DNA of 64,000 nucleotides from SURF-58 sp041305085 (GCA_041305085.1 JBFYMA010000022.1:1-64000), one strand, 5' to 3'. Numbered from the stretch's first letter, positions 42,109 through 50,750 are shown. Numbers and translations: made by a program. The notes: a model not told the origin generated them from the sequence alone.

Positions 42109-43248
42109 ATGAGGGGGGTTTGGTTCTTTGCGCTTATATTGATTCTTGTATTTGTATCTTCGTGCGTCCAGCAGTCCGAAACAGGAATAATCAAAAAGGG
42201 CGTTCAGAACGCTGTATCTTACAACAACACAAAAGACTGCCTTACCCAGAGTGGTGTGTGGAGAGATTTCTGCTATAAAGAGGTTGCCATAAATCAGGAC
42301 AGTGCTGGTCTCTGCGAAAAGGCAGGCACAACAATGGATGCCTGCTATTACGGGATTGCAAAAAACAGGGTTGACGAATCTTTGTGCGCAAAAGCTGGTG
42401 GAGAGATGGACAACTGCTATTATGATGTTGCAAAAGAAAAAGAGGATGAATCAATATGCAAAAATGCAGGACTAAGAAGGGATGTGTGTTTTGAAGACAT
42501 TGCATTAATGAAATCAGACGAAACAATCTGCGAAGACGCAGGCAGAAGAAGGGATGACTGTGTTGCAGGGATTGCCCAGAAAACAAATAATGACCTTTTG
42601 TGTGAGGATGCAGGCAAGAAAAAAGGCTTCTGCTATTTTATGCTTGCCCAGCAGAAAAAGGCAGAAAACCTGTGCATGAATGCAGAGGAGATGAAGGGCA
42701 ACTGCTATTACAAGCTTGGAGTGCTGTTGGAGGATGCGCTGCTTTGCAACTCAACATACAGTGGAGCCTATTTCAATTTATGCTATAAGGAAGTTGCAGT
42801 TATTTTGAAAAATGAAAAATTTTGCCAGAGCGCAGGCAACAAGTCAAATGAATGCTATTGGGAGACTGCAAAAGCAAAATCTGATGAAAGAATTTGTGAA
42901 TCAATAGAGGATGACCAAAAAAGCTCAGAGAGCTGCTTTTATGATTTGGGTGTTGCCAAAGAAAACATTTTAATATGCAACAGGGCAGGCTCTCAAAAGA
43001 ATGCCTGCTATATCAAGGTTGCATCCAGCACAAAAGATGCCAGCATCTGCGAGCAGACGGCCAGCAAGGATTCCTGCTATGTGGCTGTTGCCCAGTCAGT
43101 AAAGGATGAGTCTTTGTGCGATAATGCAGGCAGCAAAAAAGAAGAATGCTATTTTTCTCTTGCAAAAATAAAAAAACAGAGTGACCTGTGCGCATCTACA
43201 GGGGAGAGCCAGCAGGCCTGCATGAAGCTCTTTGAAGTTGTAGAATAG
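42109..43248 (+). CDS. Lipoprotein made of about 14 paired-cysteine repeats
   Basis: A signal peptide with lipobox V-S-S-C places the lipid anchor at Cys19. The rest of the 379-residue protein is about 14 copies of a 24-residue unit, roughly C-x-x-A-G-x-x-x-D-x-C-Y-x-x-I/V-A followed by a D-E-S-x-C step. Cys pairs are spaced 9 to 12 residues within each unit. This suggests a helical solenoid stapled by disulfides on the cell surface. I know no function for it; binding or scaffolding is plausible. It stands alone downstream of the repeat-filled gap. Confidence 0.85.
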   Translation: MRGVWFFALILILVFVSSCVQQSETGIIKKGVQNAVSYNNTKDCLTQSGVWRDFCYKEVAINQDSAGLCEKAGTTMDACYYGIAKNRVDESLCAKAGGEMDNCYYDVAKEKEDESICKNAGLRRDVCFEDIALMKSDETICEDAGRRRDDCVAGIAQKTNNDLLCEDAGKKKGFCYFMLAQQKKAENLCMNAEEMKGNCYYKLGVLLEDALLCNSTYSGAYFNLCYKEVAVILKNEKFCQSAGNKSNECYWETAKAKSDERICESIEDDQKSSESCFYDLGVAKENILICNRAGSQKNACYIKVASSTKDASICEQTASKDSCYVAVAQSVKDESLCDNAGSKKEECYFSLAKIKKQSDLCASTGESQQACMKLFEVVE

Positions 43249-43255
43249 GCAGATT

Positions 43256-44752
43256 TTAATTTTCTGATTTTGTCAAAACCTTCTTTCCAAGGCTTTCAAA
43301 TTTTTCTCCGTCCAGGTATTCTCTTATCTTTGTTTTGAGATCCTCAACTTTTACTCTTATCTGGCTCTCTGTGTCCCTCTCCCTGAGGGTTACTGTATTG
43401 TCCTTCAATGAATCAAAGTCTATTGTTATGCAAAGCGCAGTGCCTTTTTCAGCTTCCCTAAGATATCTTTTGCCAATGCTTGCTGACTCATCATAGCTAC
43501 ACACAAACTCTTTGTTGAGCTCTGCAAAAATATTTTGGCCCATTTCAGGAAGATTGTCTTTTTTTACAAGCGGAAGTATTGCAGCTGTTACAGGACTCAT
43601 GCTAGGCTTGACCCTTAAGGCTGTTTTCCCCTCATTCTTTGTCTTTATGTCATAAAAATTATCCAGAAGGCAGAAAACAGGCCTGTCTGTTCCAAAAGCA
43701 ATTTCCAGCACATGTGGATGCTGCTTTTTGTTTTTATCATTAGGCACTTCAAAGCTTTTTCCTGAAAACTTTTCATGCTGTTTTAAGTCATAGTCAGTCC
43801 TGTCGTGGATGCCGCAACACTCAATCCATCCAAAGCTGTCAGTCTTTATCTCAAGGTCCCAGGCATCGTCTGCGTAAAAAGCCATTTCTTCTTTGCTGTG
43901 CTGCTTAAGCCTGATGTTTTGCTCTTTGAAGCCCATCTCCCTGAACAAGCTGTATGCTATTGTAATTGTCCAGGCATATGCATAGTTTTTGAAAAGCTTT
44001 TTTTTCAGTGCGTCTTTTACAGAAATGTTTTCCTGCTTGTCCTTTTTGTTGCTGATGAGCGGAAGAACTGTTTTTTCTATTGTTGTAATATTGTAATCCT
44101 TTTTCTGCTCTGGAAAAATAAAAAGCTGGGCCTCTGCCTGGGTAAACTCTCTCATCCTTACTATGTGCTGCCTTGGGCTTATCTCGTTTCTGTAGGCCTT
44201 CCCAATCTGGAATACTCCAAAAGGAAGCTTTTTCCTGAAAAAATCGTAATACCTGATGAATGGAAGGTATGTGGTTGTGGCTGTTTCAGGTCTTAAAAAT
44301 GCTTCTGTGTCTATGCCAATAACTGTTTTGAGCATAAGGTTGTGCTTTTTTATTGTTTTTGGAAGCGTTGCCTGGCAGTTTGGGCACTTGAAATCATTAT
44401 TCTTGAAAAATTCTGGATAATTAGAGATTTTTTTGCCTGGAAAAAGCTCGTTCACTATTGTTTCAATCTTGAATGAGGAATTGCACTTTCCGCACGTTGC
44501 AACATCATCTGTAAATCCTCCAAGATGGCCTGAAGCCTCCCATACCCTGCCAGGCATTATGGTTGGCAGCTCCACCTCCCAAAAATTGTGCTTTTGGAAG
44601 TGCCTTCTTATGTGCTCCTCTACCTTGTTTTTGAGCAGCTTTCCAAGAGGTGCATATGTGTAGAATCCTGACAGTCCGCCATATACTTCTGGAGAAGGCC
44701 CCCACACAAACCCTTTTTGCTGCAAAAAGCTTATCAGCTCTGATGCATTCAT
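43256..44752 (-). CDS. glyS: Glycyl-tRNA synthetase (archaeal/eukaryal class II type)
   Basis: The 498-residue enzyme charges tRNA-Gly. It has the motif 1 region (G-G-L-S-G-F-Y-T-Y-A-P-L-G near 25), H-L-G-G-F-T-D-D near 76, a zinc pair (C-G-K-C near 87 and C-P-N-C near 125), motif 2 Q-I-G-K-A-Y-R-N-E-I-S-P-R near 182 and motif 3 M-S-P-V-T-A-A near 402. The C-terminal anticodon domain is present. It is somewhat shorter than the usual 560-580 residues, with reduced insertions. The coding end is 7 bases from the convergent lipoprotein gene. Confidence 0.96.
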   Translation of the reverse strand: MNASELISFLQQKGFVWGPSPEVYGGLSGFYTYAPLGKLLKNKVEEHIRRHFQKHNFWEVELPTIMPGRVWEASGHLGGFTDDVATCGKCNSSFKIETIVNELFPGKKISNYPEFFKNNDFKCPNCQATLPKTIKKHNLMLKTVIGIDTEAFLRPETATTTYLPFIRYYDFFRKKLPFGVFQIGKAYRNEISPRQHIVRMREFTQAEAQLFIFPEQKKDYNITTIEKTVLPLISNKKDKQENISVKDALKKKLFKNYAYAWTITIAYSLFREMGFKEQNIRLKQHSKEEMAFYADDAWDLEIKTDSFGWIECCGIHDRTDYDLKQHEKFSGKSFEVPNDKNKKQHPHVLEIAFGTDRPVFCLLDNFYDIKTKNEGKTALRVKPSMSPVTAAILPLVKKDNLPEMGQNIFAELNKEFVCSYDESASIGKRYLREAEKGTALCITIDFDSLKDNTVTLRERDTESQIRVKVEDLKTKIREYLDGEKFESLGKKVLTKSEN

Positions 44753-44800
44753 GGAGTTATTGAAGAAACCAGAAGTTTAAATAATTGATGGTTTGGGGAT

Positions 44801-44850
44801 ATTATTGAAAATTGCGCAGGGGTTTAATACCCCTACCTTCAGGTCGCGGG
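44801..44850 (+). repeat. Modular intergenic element, copy E (short head)
   Basis: ATTATTGAAAATTGCGCAGG begins this copy, followed by a GGGGT-TTAAT-ACCCC hairpin (44819-44833) that is also present in copy F with a similar loop. The right arm has decayed into GGTCGCGGGAGG. It lies between glyS and the PadR-like gene. Confidence 0.55.
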
Positions 44851-44865
44851 AGGAGGTTATTTGAA

Positions 44866-45207
44866 CTATTCCCTCTCCTCTTTTTTCTTTGGTCTGCTCT
44901 TTTTCTCAAAGTACTCATTTACTATCTTCTCCATCTTTGGCTTAGCGTCTTTTCCAAGCTTGTAATAGATCTTTTCAGCCTCTCCGCCCCAGGAATAGTC
45001 TCCTTTTTCCTTTTCTATCCTGTCAACCAAGAATTCTCCTGTTGCAACGCCCTTTTTCAGATGGTAATAAATAACGCGAAGGGTTACTTTTGGAAAAATG
45101 TCCCTGTAAGCCTTGAATATCTCATAACCATGGGCACGCTTCATAAAATAGAGCAGTTCCACCATGTTCTGCCTTATGCCTGAGCCTATAGGTCTCCCCC
45201 TTGCCAT
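44866..45207 (-). CDS. PadR-like winged-helix regulator
   Basis: The 113-residue basic protein has a PadR-like winged helix: M-V-E-L-L-Y-F-M near residue 15, H-G-Y-E-I-F-K-A-Y near 26 and R-V-I-Y-Y-H-L-K-K-G near 44, followed by a wing and a charged C-terminal helix. The G-R-P-I-G-S-G N-terminal arm could contact the minor groove. The target is unknown. It lies downstream of the PurF-like gene, on the same strand, across 45 bases. Confidence 0.75.
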   Translation of the reverse strand: MARGRPIGSGIRQNMVELLYFMKRAHGYEIFKAYRDIFPKVTLRVIYYHLKKGVATGEFLVDRIEKEKGDYSWGGEAEKIYYKLGKDAKPKMEKIVNEYFEKKSRPKKKEERE

Positions 45208-45252
45208 GGCATTGAAAATAATTAATTTTATTTATAAATTTTGCTATGAGCA

Positions 45253-46602
45253 TCATTTTTTGTAGCAAAAAGTGCAGAAAGACCTTCCTAATCCAACTTT
45301 TTCTGCTATCTGAAGCACTTCATCCATAGAGGGGCGCACATAGAAGTCTGCTCCAAGGAGTTCTGCAATCTGCTTGTTATTTCTGCCTTTTCCTGCATAA
45401 AAACTTTTGTCTTCAAAATCCCTTCTTCTTGGGCAGTTTCCTATTATTTCAGGAGAGCCTGCAACAACTACAACTTTTTCTGCATACGTTCTTGCCTGGG
45501 AAGTGATCCATCTGAGTGTTGAGCCGCTCCTTACCATATCATCTATTAGGAATAGAGACTTAAGCTTTCTTCCAATGTTGCACACAGAATACTTTGCCCT
45601 GAAGTCCAGATCTGAAATATATTCAGGATCTTCTGGAAGGATTTTTGAGCCTCCGTAATGGGTTCTTGTGAAAAGAATAACTTCTTCATTATCTTGATTT
45701 TGCCTCAAAAAGATTTTTACAAAACCATTCTTGTAATGTATCCCTGAGTTCGGGACAACTGCAACTGCTTTTGCAAGATGCCCGTATTTTTCAGCAATCA
45801 TCATGCCTACTTCCTCCTTGAATCTGGCTATTTTCTGGTATGTAGGCATGGAGAAATAATCTATAGTGTGAAAGCAGAGCTCACTTTTTGTTTTTTCTGC
45901 AAAACGTTTTTTTTGCACCCCTTCTTTGCTTATATTGTAGAGCACTCCTGGCTCAACTTCTTCTGCTTCATAATCCTCTCCAATGTATGAGGAAAGAATC
46001 TGGAAGCAGTGCTTGTCTGTTGCAAGAACCGTTTTGCTGTTGTGCCTTGCAATGCTCAAAGGAATTGTGCCCTCAGGGCTTCTTGCTGCAAATATTTCAT
46101 CGTCAACCATTATTAATGCATTGTAAGACCCTTGAACTTGTTTTAATGCATCTATTATTTTTTGGCTTATTTCAGGCTTTTTGGATTTTACTATTAAAAA
46201 CATCAAAAGCTCTTCATCAGTCCTGTCTGTGAAAAGAATTCTTTTTCTCTCAATCTTGCTGTAAATAGCTTCAGAATTTGCTATCTTGCCGTCAAGACAA
46301 ATGCTTATGCTTTTTTCCTGATGCTTTGCAGAAATAGGAGGAACATTTTCTTTAGAATTGTTTAAATGGCTTGCAGAATACTGCGTGCTTCCAATTGCTA
46401 TGTTGCCAATAATCTGGTCCAAATTGTCTTTGAAAGCGCTTCTCGGGTTGTCAAATCCTTTTACAATATTGTGACCTTCCTTGTTGGATACTGCAATTCC
46501 GGACCCATCCTTACCCAGATGCATAGAGTTGTGCAACATAAGATAAGCCAGTATTCCAGCCCTTTTTCCTCTTGGCTCCCAAACAGCTACCTGCCCCCCC
46601 AT
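45253..46602 (-). CDS. PurF-like protein with inactivated glutaminase domain
   Basis: The 449-residue protein follows PurF (amidophosphoribosyltransferase) end to end. The PRPP site is intact (L-F-L-I-D-D-M-V-R-S-G-S-T, about 350-362), preceded by Y-G-G-S-K-I and followed by a C-terminal C-T-F-C pair. In the N-terminal domain, however, the nucleophile Cys2 is Gly, the R of H-V-R-Y-S-T is Gln74, and the N-G of the oxyanion loop is Asp104-Gly. Glutamine hydrolysis should be lost. Such a protein could use free ammonia, another amine, or act as a PRPP sensor. A TATA-like stretch near 46632-46640 suggests a leaderless start at 46602. Confidence 0.82.
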   Translation of the reverse strand: MGGQVAVWEPRGKRAGILAYLMLHNSMHLGKDGSGIAVSNKEGHNIVKGFDNPRSAFKDNLDQIIGNIAIGSTQYSASHLNNSKENVPPISAKHQEKSISICLDGKIANSEAIYSKIERKRILFTDRTDEELLMFLIVKSKKPEISQKIIDALKQVQGSYNALIMVDDEIFAARSPEGTIPLSIARHNSKTVLATDKHCFQILSSYIGEDYEAEEVEPGVLYNISKEGVQKKRFAEKTKSELCFHTIDYFSMPTYQKIARFKEEVGMMIAEKYGHLAKAVAVVPNSGIHYKNGFVKIFLRQNQDNEEVILFTRTHYGGSKILPEDPEYISDLDFRAKYSVCNIGRKLKSLFLIDDMVRSGSTLRWITSQARTYAEKVVVVAGSPEIIGNCPRRRDFEDKSFYAGKGRNNKQIAELLGADFYVRPSMDEVLQIAEKVGLGRSFCTFCYKK

Positions 46603-46720
46603 GTTTTGCGAAAATATTTTTGTTAATATAAACTTTTGTATATGGGATAAAATTATTGGTTTGCGGATAACATTTACTATTCCAGTAACTTTTTAAACCA
46701 AAAAAAAGATCGATGAAATC

Positions 46721-47674
46721 ATGTATGCTTTTGAGCTTTCCAAGAAAAACATGCAATTATCTGAGTCTGAAGTGCTAGAACTTTTAGGAATAAAACAAAA
46801 GCCTAAGCTTATTGAAAACTTTCTTTTTGCAGAAAAAATTGGCGGAAAAATAATTGAAAAAGCCAGCAGGCTTGCGTTTACGCGAAAAGTTTTCAAGCTG
46901 CTGTTTGATGGAAGCAAAAAAGACCTTGAAAAGCTTATGAAAAACTTTTCCTGGAAAAAAATTTACAGGTCAAGCTTTGCGCTCAGGGTTTACAACAGTC
47001 CAGAATGGCAGGAAAAGGATCTTGCAGGATTTATATGGAGGGCTGTAAAAAACCCAAAAGTTGTTCTTGAAGACCCATTCACAATGATTGCGGTAGTTTT
47101 TTTTGGAAAAAGATTTTTTTGCTTTCAGGAGCTATGGAAAAATTCTCAGAATTTTGAGGCAAGAAAGCCCCAGAACAGGCCAGAGCAGCACCCATCCTCT
47201 CTTGATCCAAGGCTTGCAAGAGCAATGGTGAATCTTGCATCATCATCAAACATTATCGACCCTTTTTGCGGAGCTGGAGGAATATTGATAGAGTCTGCGC
47301 TTATGGGGCTTAAGACAAAGGGAAGCGATTTTGACAGGGTCATGATAAACAGGGCAAAGCTGAACATGGCCCATTTTGGCATAAAGGATGTTAAGCTGGA
47401 GCAGAAGGATGCGCTGGCTGCAAGAATTGGCAAAAGCTTTGCAATTGTCACAGACTTTCCCTATGGCAAGAATACAAAGGTTTCTGATGCAGGATCCCTT
47501 TTGAAAAGATTTCTTGAAAAAGCAAAAAAGCAGGGAGTAAACAAAATTGTTATAGGGCTGAATAACAGCATGCCGTATAATAGGATAATAAAAAATGCAG
47601 GATGGAAGACTAGGAAAGAGTTTTCAATATACATCCACAAAAGCCTTACGAAGAGGATTGTTGTGCTTGAATGA
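46721..47674 (+). CDS. tRNA (guanine-10-N2) methyltransferase, Trm-G10 type
   Basis: The 317-residue protein has an N-terminal THUMP-type RNA-binding region (about 60-140) and a Rossmann methyltransferase domain with SAM motif D-P-F-C-G-A-G-G-I near residue 183 and the catalytic D-F-P-Y-G-K near 246, a variant of the D-P-P-Y-G usual for Trm-G10. The product methylates N2 of G10 in tRNA. It is divergent from the PurF-like gene and is followed by a long repeat-filled gap. Confidence 0.85.
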   Translation: MYAFELSKKNMQLSESEVLELLGIKQKPKLIENFLFAEKIGGKIIEKASRLAFTRKVFKLLFDGSKKDLEKLMKNFSWKKIYRSSFALRVYNSPEWQEKDLAGFIWRAVKNPKVVLEDPFTMIAVVFFGKRFFCFQELWKNSQNFEARKPQNRPEQHPSSLDPRLARAMVNLASSSNIIDPFCGAGGILIESALMGLKTKGSDFDRVMINRAKLNMAHFGIKDVKLEQKDALAARIGKSFAIVTDFPYGKNTKVSDAGSLLKRFLEKAKKQGVNKIVIGLNNSMPYNRIIKNAGWKTRKEFSIYIHKSLTKRIVVLE

Positions 47675-47692
47675 GGAATTTGAGCTTTTTGT

Positions 47693-47879
47693 TATTGAAA
47701 ATTTCGCAGGGATTTAATACCCCTCACTTTAGTGCGAAATTCTTCAATTCCAAAAATGTGCCTTACAAGATTGCGAGCATGTAATATTCCAGAGGGATGC
47801 CAGCAATCCTTGATTGCTCTGCACCCCTGCATTTAGGCAGGGTATAGGGTGAGCTATTAAGTCATAAGGCACATTTTTG
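47693..47879 (+). repeat. Modular intergenic element, copy F (head plus tail)
   Basis: The head (47693-47749) folds back through ATTGAAAATTTCGCA and TGCGAAATTCTTCAAT around a GGG-ATTTAATA-CCC hairpin. The tail (47751-47879, 129 bp) has perfect 12-bp terminal inverted repeats, CAAAAATGTGCC and GGCACATTTTTG. The two modules abut, as in copy B. This gap (47675-48067) between Trm-G10 and a convergent coiled-coil gene holds no gene; the tandem-hairpin element fills the rest. Confidence 0.75.
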
Positions 47880-47881
47880 TT

Positions 47882-48015
47882 ATCATGATAACACAACTGC
47901 GCACTGTGGTGCACAGCCTAGACTCGCCAAAGGAGGGCAATAGCCAGGCAGAGCCGGGTTTTTCCTGAGCAGAGCTCAGTAATCTTCTGGCAGGTGCCAG
48001 CAATATCATCATGAT
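47882..48015 (-). repeat. Tandem-hairpin element, copy 2
   Basis: This 134-bp relative of 41830-41964 (inverted) is bounded by ATCATGAT at both ends (47882-47889, 48008-48015). On the minus strand it has CTGGCA-CC-TGCCAG, CTGAGC-TCT-GCTCAG, a weaker CCCGG-CTCTG-CCTGG, the shared linker CTAT and TAGG, and CTGTGCAC-CACA-GTGCGCAG with one G-U pair. Hairpins 1 and 4 differ in sequence between copies but keep their pairing, which suggests structure is under selection. Confidence 0.7.
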
Positions 48016-48067
48016 TAAGCATTATTCTGCTTTATACAAAAAATAAAAATAGTTGACTCTTACTTCT

Positions 48068-48562
48068 TCACTTCTTTATGCTCTTATATACCCTCTCCAG
48101 CTCTTTATCGTCTGCAATAATGTTGTTCATGGCCTCTATTATGACATTCACATCGGTTATCATGTCCTTAAGAAGGCCTGCCTCCAGCTCCTGAATTGTG
48201 GGCCTGTCCTCAAGCATGCCTATGAGCTCGTTCAAGTTTTTCTTTATCTTCCAGATCTGCTGGTTCTTGTCGTTCAAAAAGCCGCCGTCGTTGAGCCTGA
48301 TGAAATCTTTTTTCTGAGCCTCCTCGTTTGTGATGTCAACTATGTCTGAAGAGACTATCTCAACTTCCCTGTGGAGCTTGAGAAACATGTTTCTGAGATC
48401 TTCAAGATCTTTTTCCCTGTCTCCAGGCTTCCCGTCTTCAAGTATTCCTTTTAGCTCCAGAATCTTTTTTTCAGAGTCCAGAATGAGCCTGCAAATCTGC
48501 TTGTTTATGCTTTTGTCCTTTATCTCTATATTAAGAACATTGCTTTTTTTTGAAAAAACCAT
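48068..48562 (-). CDS. Small coiled-coil protein
   Basis: The 164-residue protein is soluble and highly charged, with two long helices likely (about 25-75 and 100-160) and no recognised motif. A central G-G-F-L-N-D-K-N-Q-Q-I segment may be a turn. No TM segment is visible. It is divergent from the PpiC gene, across a 130-base gap containing a TATTTATATATC-like box at about 48629. Confidence 0.7.
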   Translation of the reverse strand: MVFSKKSNVLNIEIKDKSINKQICRLILDSEKKILELKGILEDGKPGDREKDLEDLRNMFLKLHREVEIVSSDIVDITNEEAQKKDFIRLNDGGFLNDKNQQIWKIKKNLNELIGMLEDRPTIQELEAGLLKDMITDVNVIIEAMNNIIADDKELERVYKSIKK

Positions 48563-48698
48563 GATTACACCTCTCTGCTTTTAAGCCAGAAGTCATATTT
48601 AAATATTTTTATACTGCCAAAACAAAATATTTATATATCTTCTTGTTTTTGTCTACTCAGAAGGGGTGAGAATTGATTATTTGTAAAAGGTGATAATT

Positions 48699-50504
48699 TT
48701 GGAAACAGACAAAAAAGAAAACTATGAAGAAAACGATAACATTTACAAGAACGATCTGGACTTTAATGAAGAAGACTATGAAGTTGATGCAGAAACAATA
48801 GAAATAAACGACGATGCTGACTCTCCTGCACAAAAAAAGCAGGAAGAGTCTTCCGCCAATGCAAAAAAAGCTGCAATACAGAGAGATGATGATAATGAAG
48901 AAAAAGACAAGCCAGTTGCTTCTTCCAGGCCTATGAAAAAGGTTTCAAAGCCTATAAAGCCTGTAGTAACAAGAAAAGCAAAGAAAATTACAAAAAAAAC
49001 CAATTCAAAGCCTTCAAAAAGCCCAAAAAAGCCAAGCAATTCAAATGGTGAAACAGCAGTATGGCCTTGGATTGTGCTTATCATAGTAATAGTGACTGCA
49101 GCTGCAGTTCTTATCTGGAGCATTGTTACACATCCACCGCAGCAGCAGACAGCTGGCAATAATACAGTTGTTGCCACAGTGAACGGCGAGCAGATAACCC
49201 TGGGAGAAATTAATGCCAGATATGACTCTCTGAACCCATTTTACAAGAGCGTAATAACAAAGGAACTGCTTTTAAACCAGTCTATAGATGAGTTGCTGCT
49301 GCTTCAGGAAGCAGAAAAAGAAGGTTTAACAGCAACAGATCAGGAAGTTGAAGACCTTATAAATTCGATACTTGAGGAAAGCAACATGTCCTATGATGAT
49401 TTTGTTTCAAGGCTTGCATCGCAGGGAATATCCATTGATTATGTAAGGAGTGTATACAAGAATCAGATGATTATAGATAAAGTCCTTAACCAGACGGTAT
49501 TTAAAGGTATTGAGGTGTCAGAGCAGGAAATTGAGAATTACTATGAGGAAAACAAGGACCTGTTCACAGGCACGCCTGACCAGGCAAAGGTAAGGCATAT
49601 ACTGGTTGCCATAGACAACTACACAACTCTTGAACTGGCCTCTGAAAAGATAAATGAGGCAAAAAACAAGTACTTGTCTGAAGAAGAGGACTTCTGCAGC
49701 CTTGTGGCAGAGTATTCTGATGACGCAGGAAGCATTGCCTCATGCGGAGAATACACTTTTCCAAGGGGTCAGATGGTGCCTGAGTTTGAAAATGCAGCGT
49801 TTGAGCTGGAGCCAAACCAGACAGAGATAGTGCAGTCTGTCTACGGCTATCACTTTATAGAAAAACTTGAGGATATTCCAGGAACCGTTGCATCGTTTGA
49901 GTCCTTGAGGGACCAGATAGAACAGACACTGCTGTACCAGAAGCAGGAAGAATCATATATGAGCTACATAAAAACACTGAGGGATTCTTCAGCCATAACT
50001 GCCAACTATGATGCTCTGGAAGCTGAGGCTATGGAAGAGCAGGCAGAAACAACAGGAAATGTAGTGACAGAGCCAATAGAGAATGTGATTGGTGAAGACC
50101 AGGAAACCTCAGACCAGTCCATGCAGGAAGAAAACTCTGTGCAGCAGGAGCAAACATCTGAACAACAAGAAACAATGAATGAGCAGCAAGAAATACAGGA
50201 TGAAACACAGAATGAAGATTCTTCAATGATAGAAAATACAGAAGAGCTGAGAACCTGCCTTGCAGCTACAGATGCAGTTTTGTATGGTGCATACTGGAAA
50301 AAAGAAGTAAAAGAGCAGAAGGATATGCTTGGAGATGTTTTCGATGTGATAGAATATGTTGAGTGCGATCCAAACTATCCTGACAGCCAGCCTGAAAAGT
50401 GCTCAGAGAAAGAAATAGATGTTTATCCAACATGGATAATAAAAGGGGAAAAATCTGAAGGCAAAAAAACCCTTCAGGAATTGAAAGAATTGGCTCTTTG
50501 CTGA
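48699..50504 (+). CDS. Membrane-anchored PpiC foldase with degenerate thioredoxin-like C-terminal domain
   Basis: The acidic then Lys-rich N-terminal 115 residues are disordered-looking. One membrane helix follows (about 121-144), then a SurA-type N region and a PpiC/parvulin domain (K-V-R-H-I-L-V-A near 295, F-P-R-G-Q-M-V-P near 350, G-Y-H-F-I near 380). After a Gln/Glu-rich linker, the last 85 residues align with the thioredoxin domain of VKOR-type fusions: Y-G-A-Y-W, E-Q-K-D-M, Y-V-E-C-D-P and Y-P-T-W. The C-x-x-C site is replaced by K-K-E-V. TTG at 48699 is preferred, 6 bases after AAGGTGA; the in-frame GTG at 48690 lies inside that site. Confidence 0.83.
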   Translation: METDKKENYEENDNIYKNDLDFNEEDYEVDAETIEINDDADSPAQKKQEESSANAKKAAIQRDDDNEEKDKPVASSRPMKKVSKPIKPVVTRKAKKITKKTNSKPSKSPKKPSNSNGETAVWPWIVLIIVIVTAAAVLIWSIVTHPPQQQTAGNNTVVATVNGEQITLGEINARYDSLNPFYKSVITKELLLNQSIDELLLLQEAEKEGLTATDQEVEDLINSILEESNMSYDDFVSRLASQGISIDYVRSVYKNQMIIDKVLNQTVFKGIEVSEQEIENYYEENKDLFTGTPDQAKVRHILVAIDNYTTLELASEKINEAKNKYLSEEEDFCSLVAEYSDDAGSIASCGEYTFPRGQMVPEFENAAFELEPNQTEIVQSVYGYHFIEKLEDIPGTVASFESLRDQIEQTLLYQKQEESYMSYIKTLRDSSAITANYDALEAEAMEEQAETTGNVVTEPIENVIGEDQETSDQSMQEENSVQQEQTSEQQETMNEQQEIQDETQNEDSSMIENTEELRTCLAATDAVLYGAYWKKEVKEQKDMLGDVFDVIEYVECDPNYPDSQPEKCSEKEIDVYPTWIIKGEKSEGKKTLQELKELALC

Positions 50505-50509
50505 TTTTT

Positions 50510-50750
50510 TTATTGAAAATTTCGACTAAAAGGTGAAATTTATATGGGTTGAATATCACAGAGTGCAGCAACCTCTGCTGCTCTGCACCCCTGCCTTCAG
50601 GTCGAAATTTTCAATTCCAAAAGTGCGCCTGAGAAGATTGTGAGCCAGTAATATCACAGAGTGATGCCAGCAATCTTTGATTGCTCTGCACCGCAACCTT
50701 TAGGTCGAGGATAGGGCGAACCTATCAGTAATCAGGTGCATTTTTGTTAT
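50510..50750 (+). repeat. Modular intergenic element, copy B (complete head and tail)
   Basis: The head (50510-50615) is bounded by perfect 15-bp inverted arms, ATTGAAAATTTCGAC and GTCGAAATTTTCAAT, and holds a GTGCAGCA-type hairpin. The tail (50618-50750) has near-perfect terminal repeats CAAAAGTGCGCCTGA and ATCAGGTGCATTTTTG. The last bases GTTAT supply the TAA stop of the convergent gene at 50747. This is the most complete copy in the window. Confidence 0.75.

Noticed and set aside
45253..46602. Loss of the PurF Cys caused by a slip in the G7 run at the start
   Set aside because: The other glutaminase residues (Arg, Asn) are changed too, so a single indel cannot explain the dead domain.
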